Shown here in pieces: positions 15,853-24,111 of a DNA stretch of 64,000 bases (position 1 is the stretch's first letter; the number at the start of each line of letters is the position of its first letter). The stretch spans positions 930,001-994,000 of the forward strand of contig NZ_VYRZ01000001.1 of NCBI RefSeq assembly GCF_008710705.1, in the 5' to 3' direction. Source of the stretch: Microbacterium radiodurans. Lineage in GTDB: Bacteria > Actinomycetota > Actinomycetes > Actinomycetales > Microbacteriaceae. Under the pieces are notes generated by a model. The model worked only from the letters and a program-made list of their open reading frames with translations, was not told where the DNA came from and searched no databases. The position numbers were made by a program, and so were the translations under genes.

Positions 15853-17127
15853 TCAGCCCCACCCGCCGAGGTAGGCGGCGAGATCCGGCTCGCCGGTGAG
15901 CGGCAGGATGCCGGGAGCTGCGGCCGCGTCGGTCTCGAACAGGTCGCCTCGGCCCCAGCGCTCGGCGCGTGCCTGCGCCCGGGCCGCGGTGATGCGCACG
16001 AGCTCCGCCCCGGCTTCGGATCTCAGCGTGAGTGAGCCGAGTCGTTCGCGCTCGATGCGTTCGAGCCCCGCGTGCAGGTCGTCGCCGGTGACGCGCAGCG
16101 GGACGAGGAGCTCGACGATCAGCCGGACCCGGTCGAATCCCGGCCCGTCGAGGCCGCCGGGCCATCCCGGCTCGACCGCCGCCGCCGCCGCACCGGGGAT
16201 GCCCGCGAGCGCGCTGTCGAGCGAGATGAAGCGCTGCCCGGGGGTGGCTCCGGGCGGCGGGACGACGGCGACGTCGACCGATGCGGACCGCAGGCCGCGA
16301 CCCGCGGAGCCGGGCACCGGGATGAGGTCTGCGAGCCGGATCGTCTCGTCGTTGGCGCGGGCGAGCGTCGCGGCGTCGCGGGCCGCGGCATCCGGCCCGT
16401 CGTGCCAGGCGACGGCTTCGGGGACGTGCGCGAGCACCGCTCCCCGGAGCCACGCGCGGTACGCCCACTCCCAGTCCTCGCCGCCGTACCGGGTGAAGGA
16501 CTCGTCGAACCCACCCGTGGCGTCGAACATCGTGCGCGAACAGGCGACGACGGCGCCGATCACGTGCCGGTAGCTGCGATCGTCGGCGTCGAGCAGGTTG
16601 CCGCTGCGCTCGTACGCCGCGGCGAGCCAGCGCGGCTCGGGGAGGGCGAGCGCCGGCGCATCGTCGGCGATCCGATCGCCCGCGACCTCCGCGAGCTCGG
16701 CGTGACGGCGCCGACCGACCGTCACGCAGTCGGGGGCGAGAGCGGGGAGGCGCGTGAGCGCGCGGACGAACCCCGGCTCGGGGGTCGTGTCGGCGTCGAG
16801 GAAGACGAGCACGTCGCCGTGGGCCGCGCGGGCCCCGAGATTGCGCACCGCGGCCAGGCGGAAGCCGTCGTCTTCCTGGCGCACGACGTCGACTCCCGGA
16901 GGCACCGCGGGCGATTCGGGCGAGCCGTCGTCGGCGACGATGATCTGCAGCCGGTCGCGGGGATGGTCCTGGTTCGCGAGCGCCGCGAGGGTGCGGGCGA
17001 GCTGGTCGGGCTGCCGGTAGTGCGCCACGATGACCGAGACGGCGGGCGGGTCGGCGGGCCACCGGCCGTCGAGCAGGTCCCACCGGTTGCCGGGCAGCGC
17101 CGTCCCCGCGGGACGTGCCGCGGTCAT
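15853..17127 (-). CDS. Family-2 glycosyltransferase with C-terminal extension
   Basis: Protein of 424 residues. GT-A fold: VSVIVAHYRQPDQLARTLAAL, IIVADDGSPE and the metal-binding FLDADTTPEPG (DxD), followed by FDESFTRYGGEDWEWAYRAWLRG, the acceptor/ED motif of GT2 enzymes such as galactofuranosyl- and chondroitin-type transferases. About 150 further residues have no motif I recognise. The ATG overlaps the upstream glycosyltransferase stop as ATGA. Donor and acceptor unknown. Confidence 0.82.
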   Translation of the reverse strand: MTAARPAGTALPGNRWDLLDGRWPADPPAVSVIVAHYRQPDQLARTLAALANQDHPRDRLQIIVADDGSPESPAVPPGVDVVRQEDDGFRLAAVRNLGARAAHGDVLVFLDADTTPEPGFVRALTRLPALAPDCVTVGRRRHAELAEVAGDRIADDAPALALPEPRWLAAAYERSGNLLDADDRSYRHVIGAVVACSRTMFDATGGFDESFTRYGGEDWEWAYRAWLRGAVLAHVPEAVAWHDGPDAAARDAATLARANDETIRLADLIPVPGSAGRGLRSASVDVAVVPPPGATPGQRFISLDSALAGIPGAAAAAVEPGWPGGLDGPGFDRVRLIVELLVPLRVTGDDLHAGLERIERERLGSLTLRSEAGAELVRITAARAQARAERWGRGDLFETDAAAAPGILPLTGEPDLAAYLGGWG

Positions 17128-18254
17128 CGAGGTGCCTCGGTCCGCCACCACGCGAGGTAGTCGCCCGCGACATCGTCGAGGCTCGGTCGCAGCGACCTCG
17201 CACCGTCGAGGCGCGTCCGCTCCGGCGCGAGCCAGCGCTCGACCAGACGGTCTGCGAGATCCTCGGGCTCGAAGACGTCGGTCGTGTCGGGACGCAGCTC
17301 GGCCATCTCCCGGCTGTACCGCGACGCGATGACGAGCGGCCGTCGGCCCGCCTCCACCCAGTCGAGCATCGACCGCGAAGCCGAGACGTGCTCGTGCGCG
17401 GCGACCGGCACCCCCGGCATCCGCATCGCCGCCGCGAAGTCGGCGTCCGCGAGGAAGCCCGTCACCTCGAGGCGGGCGCCGCGCTCGTCCGCGCGGCGCT
17501 GCAGCAGTGCAAGATCGGCCTCGTGCCCGGGCGAGACGCCGCCGAGGGCGCGGACGACCGGCCGACCCACGGGGTGGCCGTCCGCACGGAGTGCCCGGAC
17601 GGCGTCGCTCGCGGCGTCGAGGGCGAGCGCGTGACCCTTGCCCGGGTACACGTACCCGGCCAGCAGGACCACGAGGTCGGTCGTGCCGAGGTCGGCGGGG
17701 TACGGGGGAGCGGCGGCGACGCGCGCACCCAGGGGGATGACGTGCGGCTCGGGCGACCCGGGCAGATGCTCGGCGACGAGGCGTCGCTCGTGCTCGCTGT
17801 TGACCACGACGCCCGCGGCCGCGGCGACGAAACGCGCATACGCGGCGACGCGCCGGGGGTACCCGGTGCCGTCGGATTCCTGCGGCAGGTCGTGGAGCGT
17901 CACGGTGACCCGGGATGCCGCGGCGAGCCGCTCGAGCGCGTCGGCGGCCTCCTCGAGGCTCGACCCGAGCAGGCGGTCGGTGACGTGGAGGTGCACGCGG
18001 GTCGCATCGGCGGCGGCGCCGAGTGCCTCGTCCAGGTTCGCGACGCGCGCGATCCGGATACCGGAGACCCGGTCCTGCGGCTCCTGCGCGACGACCCGGG
18101 TGACAGCCCGAGCGACATCGGCGCCGTAGTCGGTGACCCCGTGCCCGGCCGGGCCCCACACGAGCTGCAGCGGCGGATCGACTCGGCCGGCCGGGTTCGG
18201 GGATCCCGTCGGCCTCTCGGAGGGCGGCGACGGAGGGGACATCGGCTCGGGCAT
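17124..18254 (-). CDS. Glycosyltransferase (GT-B, family 4-like)
   Basis: Protein of 376 residues with a GT-B layout: an N-terminal LQLVWGPAGHGVTDYGADVARAV region, VTVTLHDLPQE, VVVNSEHERRLVAEHLPGS and a C-terminal VVLLAGYVYPGKGHALALDA donor half ending in SASRSMLDWVEAGRRPLVIASRYSREM. The canonical EX7E is not well formed. A promoter (TTGACC-N17-TAACGA, 18262-18290) ends 7 nt before the ATG at 18254, which decides the start and suggests a leaderless message. It is translationally coupled to the GT2 gene. Confidence 0.75.
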   Translation of the reverse strand: MPEPMSPPSPPSERPTGSPNPAGRVDPPLQLVWGPAGHGVTDYGADVARAVTRVVAQEPQDRVSGIRIARVANLDEALGAAADATRVHLHVTDRLLGSSLEEAADALERLAAASRVTVTLHDLPQESDGTGYPRRVAAYARFVAAAAGVVVNSEHERRLVAEHLPGSPEPHVIPLGARVAAAPPYPADLGTTDLVVLLAGYVYPGKGHALALDAASDAVRALRADGHPVGRPVVRALGGVSPGHEADLALLQRRADERGARLEVTGFLADADFAAAMRMPGVPVAAHEHVSASRSMLDWVEAGRRPLVIASRYSREMAELRPDTTDVFEPEDLADRLVERWLAPERTRLDGARSLRPSLDDVAGDYLAWWRTEAPR

Positions 18255-18261
18255 CGGGCAA

Positions 18262-18290
18262 TCGTTACCGCTCGCGCGCCCGCTGGTCAA
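18262..18290 (-). promoter_or_regulatory. Promoter for the minus-strand glycosyltransferase pair
   Basis: Reading the minus strand, TTGACC (18290-18285), a 17-bp spacer and TAACGA (18267-18262), then 7 nt to the ATG at 18254. The geometry fits a sigma-70-type promoter with transcription starting at or next to the start codon. Confidence 0.55.
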
Positions 18291-18372
18291 GACAGCGGCG
18301 CCGGATGGCTCGGGGGAGCTAGCGTCCGACACGGGGCCCACTTCTCCGGGCCCGGTCACCGAGGAGGAACCC

Positions 18373-19500
18373 CTGACAATCGCGATCGTCCCCGCCGCTT
18401 CGGCCGTGGCGCCGGAATCGTCCCGAGTGCGCGTCGCCGCGGTGCCCGCGGGGCATCCGTACGTCCGACGCGTCACCGCCGCGGCCGGTGTCGAGCTGCA
18501 GGACGATCCGCCGGTCCCCGGTGCTCCGGCGGGCGTGTGGTGGCCACCGGTCGTCCTCGACCCGGCGTGGATCCGCGCCGCGGCCGACGACGTCGATCTG
18601 CTCCACATCCACTTCGGCACGGAATCGTTCGGCCCGGGGCATCTGACCGCCTGCCTCGACGCTGCGCACGCCGCCGGATGGCCGGTCGTCTTCACGGTGC
18701 ACGACCTGATCCACCCGCAGCTGAGCGATCAGTCGCCGTACGCCGCGCAGCTCGACGAGATCGTGCCGCGGGCGGACGCGCTCGTGACGCTGACCAGCGC
18801 CGCAGCGGCCGAGATCCGCGAACGCTGGGGTCGCGAGGCCGTCGTGCTGCCGCATCCCTCCATCATCGGCGACGAGGACCTGCCCGCGGTCGCCGTCGGC
18901 GAAGAGCTGCGCATCGGGATGCACCTGAAGGATCTGCGCCCCGGCACCGACGGCGCGCGCGCCACCGAGCTGCTGGTCGACGCCGTCGACACGCTCCGCG
19001 CAGGCGGCCTGCATGCGTCGGCGGAGGTCAGGATGCACCGGACGGTGCGCGACCCCGACGCGCGCGACGACATCCGCCGCCGTTTGGGCACGGCGGCGCA
19101 CGTGCGGCTCGTCGAGCACGACCGCCTGTCGGATGCCGAGCTGCACACCGATCTGGCCGGACTCGACGCGTGCGTGCTGCCGTACCGAGCCGGCACCCAT
19201 TCGGGGTGGCTCGAGCTGTGCTGGGACCTCGGCGTCCCCGTCGCCGCACCCGCGGTCGGCTGCTTCGCCGACCAGCATCCCGACGACGGCTCGACCGCCA
19301 CGTTCGCGCCGGGCGACGCGGCAGCGCTCGCCGAGGCGCTGACCGCCCTCGTCACCGGCCGCGAGGCGGCTCGGCCCGGCTCGCTCGCCCGCGCCGAACG
19401 CGCCGCCGAGCGTCGCGCGATGCGGCGCGAGACGGATGCCGCGACCGCCGCCGCGCACGCGCAGCTGTACCGCGACCTCATCCGCGGACGTGCCTCGTGA
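18373..19500 (+). CDS. Glycosyltransferase (GT-B fold), probable CTG start
   Basis: Protein of 375 residues. LLHIHFGTESFGPGHL, VVFTVHDLIHP and LVTLTSAAAAEI are the N-terminal acceptor half; the C-terminal half has RLVEHDRLSDAELHTDLAGLDACVLPYRAGTHSGWLELCWDLGVPVAAP, the donor-site region of GT4-like enzymes. GAGGAGG at 18361-18367 is followed after 5 nt by CTG (18373), giving LTIAIVPAA; no ATG or GTG is suitably placed, and the next in-frame GTG (18406) lacks a ribosome site. It begins a four-gene plus-strand run with GTGA overlaps. Confidence 0.72.
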   Translation: MTIAIVPAASAVAPESSRVRVAAVPAGHPYVRRVTAAAGVELQDDPPVPGAPAGVWWPPVVLDPAWIRAAADDVDLLHIHFGTESFGPGHLTACLDAAHAAGWPVVFTVHDLIHPQLSDQSPYAAQLDEIVPRADALVTLTSAAAAEIRERWGREAVVLPHPSIIGDEDLPAVAVGEELRIGMHLKDLRPGTDGARATELLVDAVDTLRAGGLHASAEVRMHRTVRDPDARDDIRRRLGTAAHVRLVEHDRLSDAELHTDLAGLDACVLPYRAGTHSGWLELCWDLGVPVAAPAVGCFADQHPDDGSTATFAPGDAAALAEALTALVTGREAARPGSLARAERAAERRAMRRETDAATAAAHAQLYRDLIRGRAS

Positions 19501-20621
19501 GGCGCCTGCGGATCGCCGTCATCGCGCCCCTCCGCTTCCCGATCGCGCGGCCCCACGCGGGCGGTCTCGAGGCCGCGGTCTGGTCCGAGGTCGAGGCGCT
19601 GCGGGCGCGCGGACACCGGGTCGACGTCGTCGCCGTCCGCGGATCGGAGCACGTCGTCCCCGGCAGCGTCTTCGAGATGCCCGAGCTCGGGTGGGCGGCG
19701 GATGCGGTGCGCACCGACAAGACGTATCCGCCGGCGTACGAGCTCGTGAGCGTCCCGATGCTGCGGCGCGCGCTCGAGGCGATCGCCGCCGATGCCGACG
19801 CCTACGACGTCGTCTCGAACCATTGCCTGCATCCCCTGCCGCTGCGGATGGCGCCGTCGCTCGGCGTGCCGATGGTGACGACGCTGCACACGCCCGTCGA
19901 TGCGGGCTTCGTCTCGGCCCATCGCTCGGCGGGCCGCCGCGGCAGCGTCTTCCTCTCCGTGAGCGAGCACACGCGGCGGCAGTGGCTGCGCGCCGGGGTC
20001 GCGTCGACGCTCCTGCCCAACGGCGTGGATCCGGACGTGTGGCGGCCCGGGGCCGGCGGCGACGGACTCGTCTGGTTCGGCCGCGTCGTGCCCGAGAAGG
20101 CGCCCCACCTCGCGATCGAGGTCGCCCGTGCGCTGGGGCGCCCCCTCACGATCGCCGGGCGCATCGGCGACCGCCAGTACGCCGACGAGATGATCGCGCC
20201 GCGCCTCGGCGGCGGCATCGGCTACGTCGGGGAGCTGCGTCCGGAAGAGCTCGCGAGCCTCGTGGGCTCGTCGGCGCTGGCACTGGCCACTCCCGCCTGG
20301 GCGGAGCCGTTCGGGCTCGTCGGTCCCGAGGCCCTCATGACGGGCACGCCCGTGGTCGGGTTCGCCGTCGGCGGCGTTCCCGAGATCGCCGCGGCATCGA
20401 TCGGGATGCAGCTGGTCGAGGCCGGCGACGTCGACGCGATGGCAGCTGTCGCACGCGAGATGCTCGCCGTCTCGGACGATCCGCGGCTGCGGGCGCCGCT
20501 CCGGCGGCGCATCCGGGCCCGTGCGGTCGAGCGTTTCTCGATCGAGGCGCGCATCACGGCCCTCGAGCGGCTGTACGGCGAATTCGATCGGGACGCCGTG
20601 CCCGTGGAGATGCCGGCGTGA
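19497..20621 (+). CDS. Glycosyltransferase family 4
   Basis: Protein of 374 residues, GTG start in a GTGA overlap with the preceding stop. RIAVIAPLRFPIARPHAGGLEAAVWSEVEALRARGHRV is the GT4 N-terminal glycine loop, FLSVSEHTRRQWLRAGV and LPNGVDPDVW are typical mid-regions, and EPFGLVGPEALMTGTPVVGFAVGGVPEI is the EX7E donor-phosphate site. A retaining GT-B enzyme using a nucleotide sugar at the cytoplasmic side. Specific sugar unknown. Confidence 0.87.
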   Translation: MRRLRIAVIAPLRFPIARPHAGGLEAAVWSEVEALRARGHRVDVVAVRGSEHVVPGSVFEMPELGWAADAVRTDKTYPPAYELVSVPMLRRALEAIAADADAYDVVSNHCLHPLPLRMAPSLGVPMVTTLHTPVDAGFVSAHRSAGRRGSVFLSVSEHTRRQWLRAGVASTLLPNGVDPDVWRPGAGGDGLVWFGRVVPEKAPHLAIEVARALGRPLTIAGRIGDRQYADEMIAPRLGGGIGYVGELRPEELASLVGSSALALATPAWAEPFGLVGPEALMTGTPVVGFAVGGVPEIAAASIGMQLVEAGDVDAMAAVAREMLAVSDDPRLRAPLRRRIRARAVERFSIEARITALERLYGEFDRDAVPVEMPA

Positions 20622-21667
20622 GCGGACGCATCGGCTGGTACGTCCATCACCACGGCCGGGGGCACCTCACGCGGATGCGCGCGATCGCCGCGCACCTGCC
20701 GCACGAGATCGCCTGCTTCAGCTCGCTGGCCCGCCCGGCCGAGCTGCCGGCGCGCGTGACATGGACGCAGCTGCCACCCGACGATCAGCCACGGCCGCAG
20801 CTTCCCGAGGACGATCCGACGGCGCGCGGGCTGCTGCACTGGGCCCCGCTCGGGCACATCGGGCATCGAACGCGGCTCGCGGCGATCGCCGCTGCCGTGA
20901 CGTCGGCGCCGGTCGATGCCTTCGTCGTCGACGTCTCGGCCGAAGTGACGCTCCTCACCCGGCTTCTGGGACTGCGCACCGTCGTCATCGCGCAGCCGGG
21001 CGATCGCTCCGACGAGCCGCACCGGCTCGCCTACGCCGCGGCGGAGCGGATCGTCGCGCCCTGGCCGGACTGGATCGAACTCCCGGTGCACCTCGCCCCG
21101 CACGCCGACCGCGTCGACGCGGTCGGCGGCATCAGTCGTTTCGACGGGCGAGAGGTCGGCGCCGAGCGCGGCGACGACGTCGTCCTGCTCGGCGGGGGCG
21201 GCGGATCGGGGGTGGCGGCGACCGACATCGCCGCCGCGGAACGCGCCACCGGCCGGACCTGGCGCGTGCTCGGCGCGGGGAGCGCCGCGTGGCTCGACGA
21301 CCCCTGGGGCGCGCTGACGACCGCGGGCACCGTGGTGTCGTGGTGCGGCCAGAACGCGATCGCCGACATCGCCGCCGCCGGCGCCCCGGCGGTCGTCATT
21401 CCGCAGGATCGGCCGTTCGACGAGCAGCGGGCGACCGCGCGGACGCTCGGCAGCGCCGGACTGGCCGTGGCCTCGGAGCACTGGCCCGAGGCGTCGGCGT
21501 GGCCGGCCCTCGTCGAACGCGCGCGACACCTCGAGCCCCGCTGGGAGCGGTGGCGGGTCGCCGGAGCCGCGCAGCGAGCGGCCGAGGCGATCTCGCGGGT
21601 CGCCGGCGGCGGGGCCGAGGTCGCGGCGTGCGCCGGGGCCGCGGCGACCGGCGGAGCCGCGGCGTGA
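20618..21667 (+). CDS. GT28/MurG-like glycosyltransferase-fold protein
   Basis: Protein of 349 residues, GTG start overlapping the previous stop. IGWYVHHHGRGHLTRMRAIAAHL resembles the GHGHLTR opening of MurG/UGT-type GT-B proteins, DAFVVDVSAEVTLLTRLLGLRTVVIAQPGDRSDEPH the acceptor half, and VVSWCGQNAIADIAAAGAPAVVIPQDRPFDEQRATARTL the donor half (the G-N/Q-N site of GT1/GT28). Probably an inverting transferase. It lies third in the four-gene run. Confidence 0.75.
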   Translation: MSGRIGWYVHHHGRGHLTRMRAIAAHLPHEIACFSSLARPAELPARVTWTQLPPDDQPRPQLPEDDPTARGLLHWAPLGHIGHRTRLAAIAAAVTSAPVDAFVVDVSAEVTLLTRLLGLRTVVIAQPGDRSDEPHRLAYAAAERIVAPWPDWIELPVHLAPHADRVDAVGGISRFDGREVGAERGDDVVLLGGGGGSGVAATDIAAAERATGRTWRVLGAGSAAWLDDPWGALTTAGTVVSWCGQNAIADIAAAGAPAVVIPQDRPFDEQRATARTLGSAGLAVASEHWPEASAWPALVERARHLEPRWERWRVAGAAQRAAEAISRVAGGGAEVAACAGAAATGGAAA

Positions 21668-22491
21668 GCGCCGGCACGACGGGGCCGAAGACCCCCGCCG
21701 CCGTCGTGACGCTGTGTTCGACGCCGCGCGTCGCGCACCTGCGCAATCAGCTCGCTGCCCTCGCCGGCAGCGGCGTACCGCGCATGGTGGTCTGGGTCGG
21801 TGACGATGATCCGCCCGAGCTCGACGCGGAGCGGATCCTGACGGTGCCGCCCGGGGCGGCCGGGCTGAGGCTCGCGGCCGCCCGCAACGCCGGTGCGCGC
21901 GAGGCGGCCGGTGCCGGCGCCGAACTCCTGATCTTCCTCGATGCCGACTGCGTGCCGGGCGCGGATCTCGTCCGCCGGTACCGATCCGCCCACGACGAGC
22001 ATCGGGATGCCGTTCTCTGCGGCCCGGTGACCTACCTGCCGGCGGGGGCCGGGCTCGGCGCGGACGAGCTGCGCGCGGCGACCGCGCCGCATCCCGCCCG
22101 TCCGGTTCCGGCGCCGGGGGAGGTACAGCGCGCCGGCGAGGAGGAGTACCCGCTGTTCTGGTCGCTGTCGTTCGCGCTCGGCGCCGAGACGTTCGCGGCG
22201 GTCGGCGGCTTCGACGACGCGTACGAGGGGTACGGCGGCGAGGACACCGACTTCGCCTTCGCCCTGCGCTCCGCCGGCGTCCCGCTGCTGTGGGTCGGCG
22301 GCGCGGACGCCTACCATCAGCATCACCCGACGACGTCACCGCCGTGGCAGCACCTCGACGACATCCTCCGCAACGGCGAGATCTTCGCGCGCCGGTGGGG
22401 TCGCTGGCCCATGGACGGCTGGATCGAGGCCTTCGCGGCCGCCGGTGCGATCGCCTGGACCGGCGGCACCTGGCAGCGCGTCCCCTCCTGA
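21664..22491 (+). CDS. Family-2 glycosyltransferase
   Basis: Protein of 275 residues, GTG start in a GTGA overlap. AAVVTLCSTPRVAHLRNQLAAL, LLIFLDADCVPGADLVRRY (DxD) and FALGAETFAAVGGFDDAYEGYGGEDTDFAFALRSAG give a complete GT-A/GT2 core, including the galactosyltransferase-like GG-DTDF motif. HQHHPTTSPPWQHLDDI and RWGRWPMDGWIEAF close the protein. It resembles the minus-strand GT2 at 15853 in its ED motif, so both may act on the same glycan. Confidence 0.85.
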   Translation: MSAGTTGPKTPAAVVTLCSTPRVAHLRNQLAALAGSGVPRMVVWVGDDDPPELDAERILTVPPGAAGLRLAAARNAGAREAAGAGAELLIFLDADCVPGADLVRRYRSAHDEHRDAVLCGPVTYLPAGAGLGADELRAATAPHPARPVPAPGEVQRAGEEEYPLFWSLSFALGAETFAAVGGFDDAYEGYGGEDTDFAFALRSAGVPLLWVGGADAYHQHHPTTSPPWQHLDDILRNGEIFARRWGRWPMDGWIEAFAAAGAIAWTGGTWQRVPS

Positions 22492-22525
22492 CCCGAGCCC
22501 GCCCCAGCCCGCCCCCGCTCGCGAG

Positions 22526-23791
22526 TCACTCCATATCGCGTGGATCCATCCGGCGTTCCGGATCGACTCGCGCGAATTCGATCGACTCGCGCGCTGGGGC
22601 GCGGGGGCGGGTGACGTCGAGCTCGGCGATCGCGTCGAGCAGGTCGGCGGCGACGGCATCCGGAGCGAACGCGTCGATGCCGGCGCGGGCACGGTCGGCG
22701 AGCGTGCGGACCCACCCGGGCTGCTTGAGGGCGATGCCGATCGCGGCCGCCAGGCGCTGCGCGTCGGCGGGCGGCACCATCTGGCAGTCCTCCCCGTCGG
22801 TGCAGAAGTCGTCGAAGCCGCTGCCGGTCGTGACGACCAGCGGGGTGCCCACGGCCTTGACCTCGAGCGCGACGTTGCCGAAGCCCTCCCAGCGCGAGGG
22901 ACACACGACGACGTCCGCTCGCGCGATCGCGCCGACGACATCGTCGGGGGCGAGGTGTCCGAGCCAGCACACGCGGTCGCGGGCGGTCGGTGGAAGGAGG
23001 GCGAGGAGGTCGTTATGCGACGGCTCGAAGCGTGCGTCGGCCGTGGCGCCCGCGATGACGAGCCGGGCCTCCGGGTGCTCGAGGTGCACGTCAGCGAAGG
23101 CCGCGAAGGCGTCGACGATGCCCTTCCGCCGCTCGGCGCGGCCGAGGAAGAGGACCACGGGGCCGTCGCGGCCCGGCCACGCGGCCGGCGCGGCGGCCGT
23201 CTCGACCGCGGCGCGGATGGCGTCGAGGTCGATGCAGTTGCGGACCACACGGGCCGGGGGCAGCGGGTCGAACACCTCGGCGGCGCGCCCGAGCATGGCA
23301 GCCGAGATGGCGATGACGCCGGCGGATCGTCGAACCTGGCGGGCTTCGGCCGCGACCTGTCGCATGAACGGCAGCCGGTGGCCGAGCGGCAGGTCCCGCG
23401 CGGAGAGCCCGGACGCCTCGCCGACGAGGCGGGCTCCCGTGACGAGGTTCGTGACGAGCGGCGCACCCGCGGGCAGGTGGGACGCGAGCCCCGCCCACTC
23501 CGGGGCGAAGACGAGGTCGTAGTCGCCGGCGGCCGCGAGGTCGTGGACGACGCGCGCCCGCTGAGCGATGCGCCGGAGGCGCGGCACCCCGTTCGAGCTC
23601 TCGGCGTGCACGAGGCGGATGCCGCCGGCCGCCGCGGTGCCGGTCAGCTCGCCGTCGGCGAACACGGCGACGTCGACATCGATGCCGCATCGGGTGAGAG
23701 CGGGCAGCAGCGCGGCGAACTGTCGCCCGATGCCGCCCGTGTAGGCGGTCACACCCGCGTACTCGGTCGTCGGGACGAGCCAGCGTGTCAT
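22526..23791 (-). CDS. Glycosyltransferase family 4
   Basis: Protein of 421 residues. WLVPTTEYAGVTAYTGGIGRQFAALLPAL, FAPEWAGLA, VIAISAAMLGRAAEVFDPLPPARVVRNCIDLDAI, VVLFLGRAERRKGIVDAFAAF and the donor site SRWEGFGNVALEVKAVGTPLVV (EX7E) are all present. GGAGG at 23796-23800 fixes the ATG at 23791. The last ~20 codons run into a 36-bp repeat (22556-22591) whose second copy lies upstream of the gene at 23899-23934, so the C-terminal tail may have been replaced. Confidence 0.86.
   Translation of the reverse strand: MTRWLVPTTEYAGVTAYTGGIGRQFAALLPALTRCGIDVDVAVFADGELTGTAAAGGIRLVHAESSNGVPRLRRIAQRARVVHDLAAAGDYDLVFAPEWAGLASHLPAGAPLVTNLVTGARLVGEASGLSARDLPLGHRLPFMRQVAAEARQVRRSAGVIAISAAMLGRAAEVFDPLPPARVVRNCIDLDAIRAAVETAAAPAAWPGRDGPVVLFLGRAERRKGIVDAFAAFADVHLEHPEARLVIAGATADARFEPSHNDLLALLPPTARDRVCWLGHLAPDDVVGAIARADVVVCPSRWEGFGNVALEVKAVGTPLVVTTGSGFDDFCTDGEDCQMVPPADAQRLAAAIGIALKQPGWVRTLADRARAGIDAFAPDAVAADLLDAIAELDVTRPRAPARESIEFARVDPERRMDPRDME
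22556..22591. repeat. 36-bp direct repeat, copy A
   Basis: Matches 23899-23934 at 32 of 36 positions in the same orientation, beginning TTCCGGAT and ending TCGATCGACTCGCG. It lies inside the 3' end of the glycosyltransferase at 22526-23791, encoding part of its last residues. Its own sequence contains two copies of the 12-mer GATCGACTCGCG. Confidence 0.75.
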
Positions 23792-24111
23792 CGGTCCTCC
23801 CGGGGTTCGGCGGCTCGCATCACCCTGCCCGACCCGCGCGCCATCCCGGTCCGGGCTTGACTTTCTCGGCCCGCTCCAGCTCGGGCATCGATCCTTCATT
23901 CCGGATGGATTCGCGCGATGTCGATCGACTCGCGGGCAGCGCTTCGCCACCTGAGCGCCGACCCGTGCGCCGACGCGTTCGAGGGAGCTCCGCACCGGGG
24001 CACGTTCTCAGGACATCGGCGGGTATCGGCTCCGGCAGGGGCCGCGACTGCGGGCGCGTCCTGAGAACGGCGCGCTGCGAGCGCTGCGGTCGGATGCAGG
24101 CGCTGAAAGGT
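23792..24111. other. 320-bp gene-free gap between two minus-strand glycosyltransferases
   Basis: No supported reading frame. It holds repeat copy B (23899-23934) and a perfect 12-bp inverted repeat, CGTTCTCAGGAC (24003-24014) with GTCCTGAGAACG (24058-24069), around a 43-bp loop. I see no convincing promoter for the downstream gene beyond its ribosome site. The combination of two repeat types suggests an old insertion site. Confidence 0.6.
23899..23934. repeat. 36-bp direct repeat, copy B
   Basis: Second copy of the 22556-22591 repeat, 1343 bp away in the same orientation with four mismatches. Together the copies bracket the whole glycosyltransferase gene at 22526-23791. Confidence 0.75.

Noticed and set aside
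20222..22339. Very long open frame on the minus strand opposite three glycosyltransferases
   Set aside because: Arg/Pro/Ala-rich, no domain, no ribosome site. It is the GC-skewed shadow of real genes, as are many other long frames in this window.
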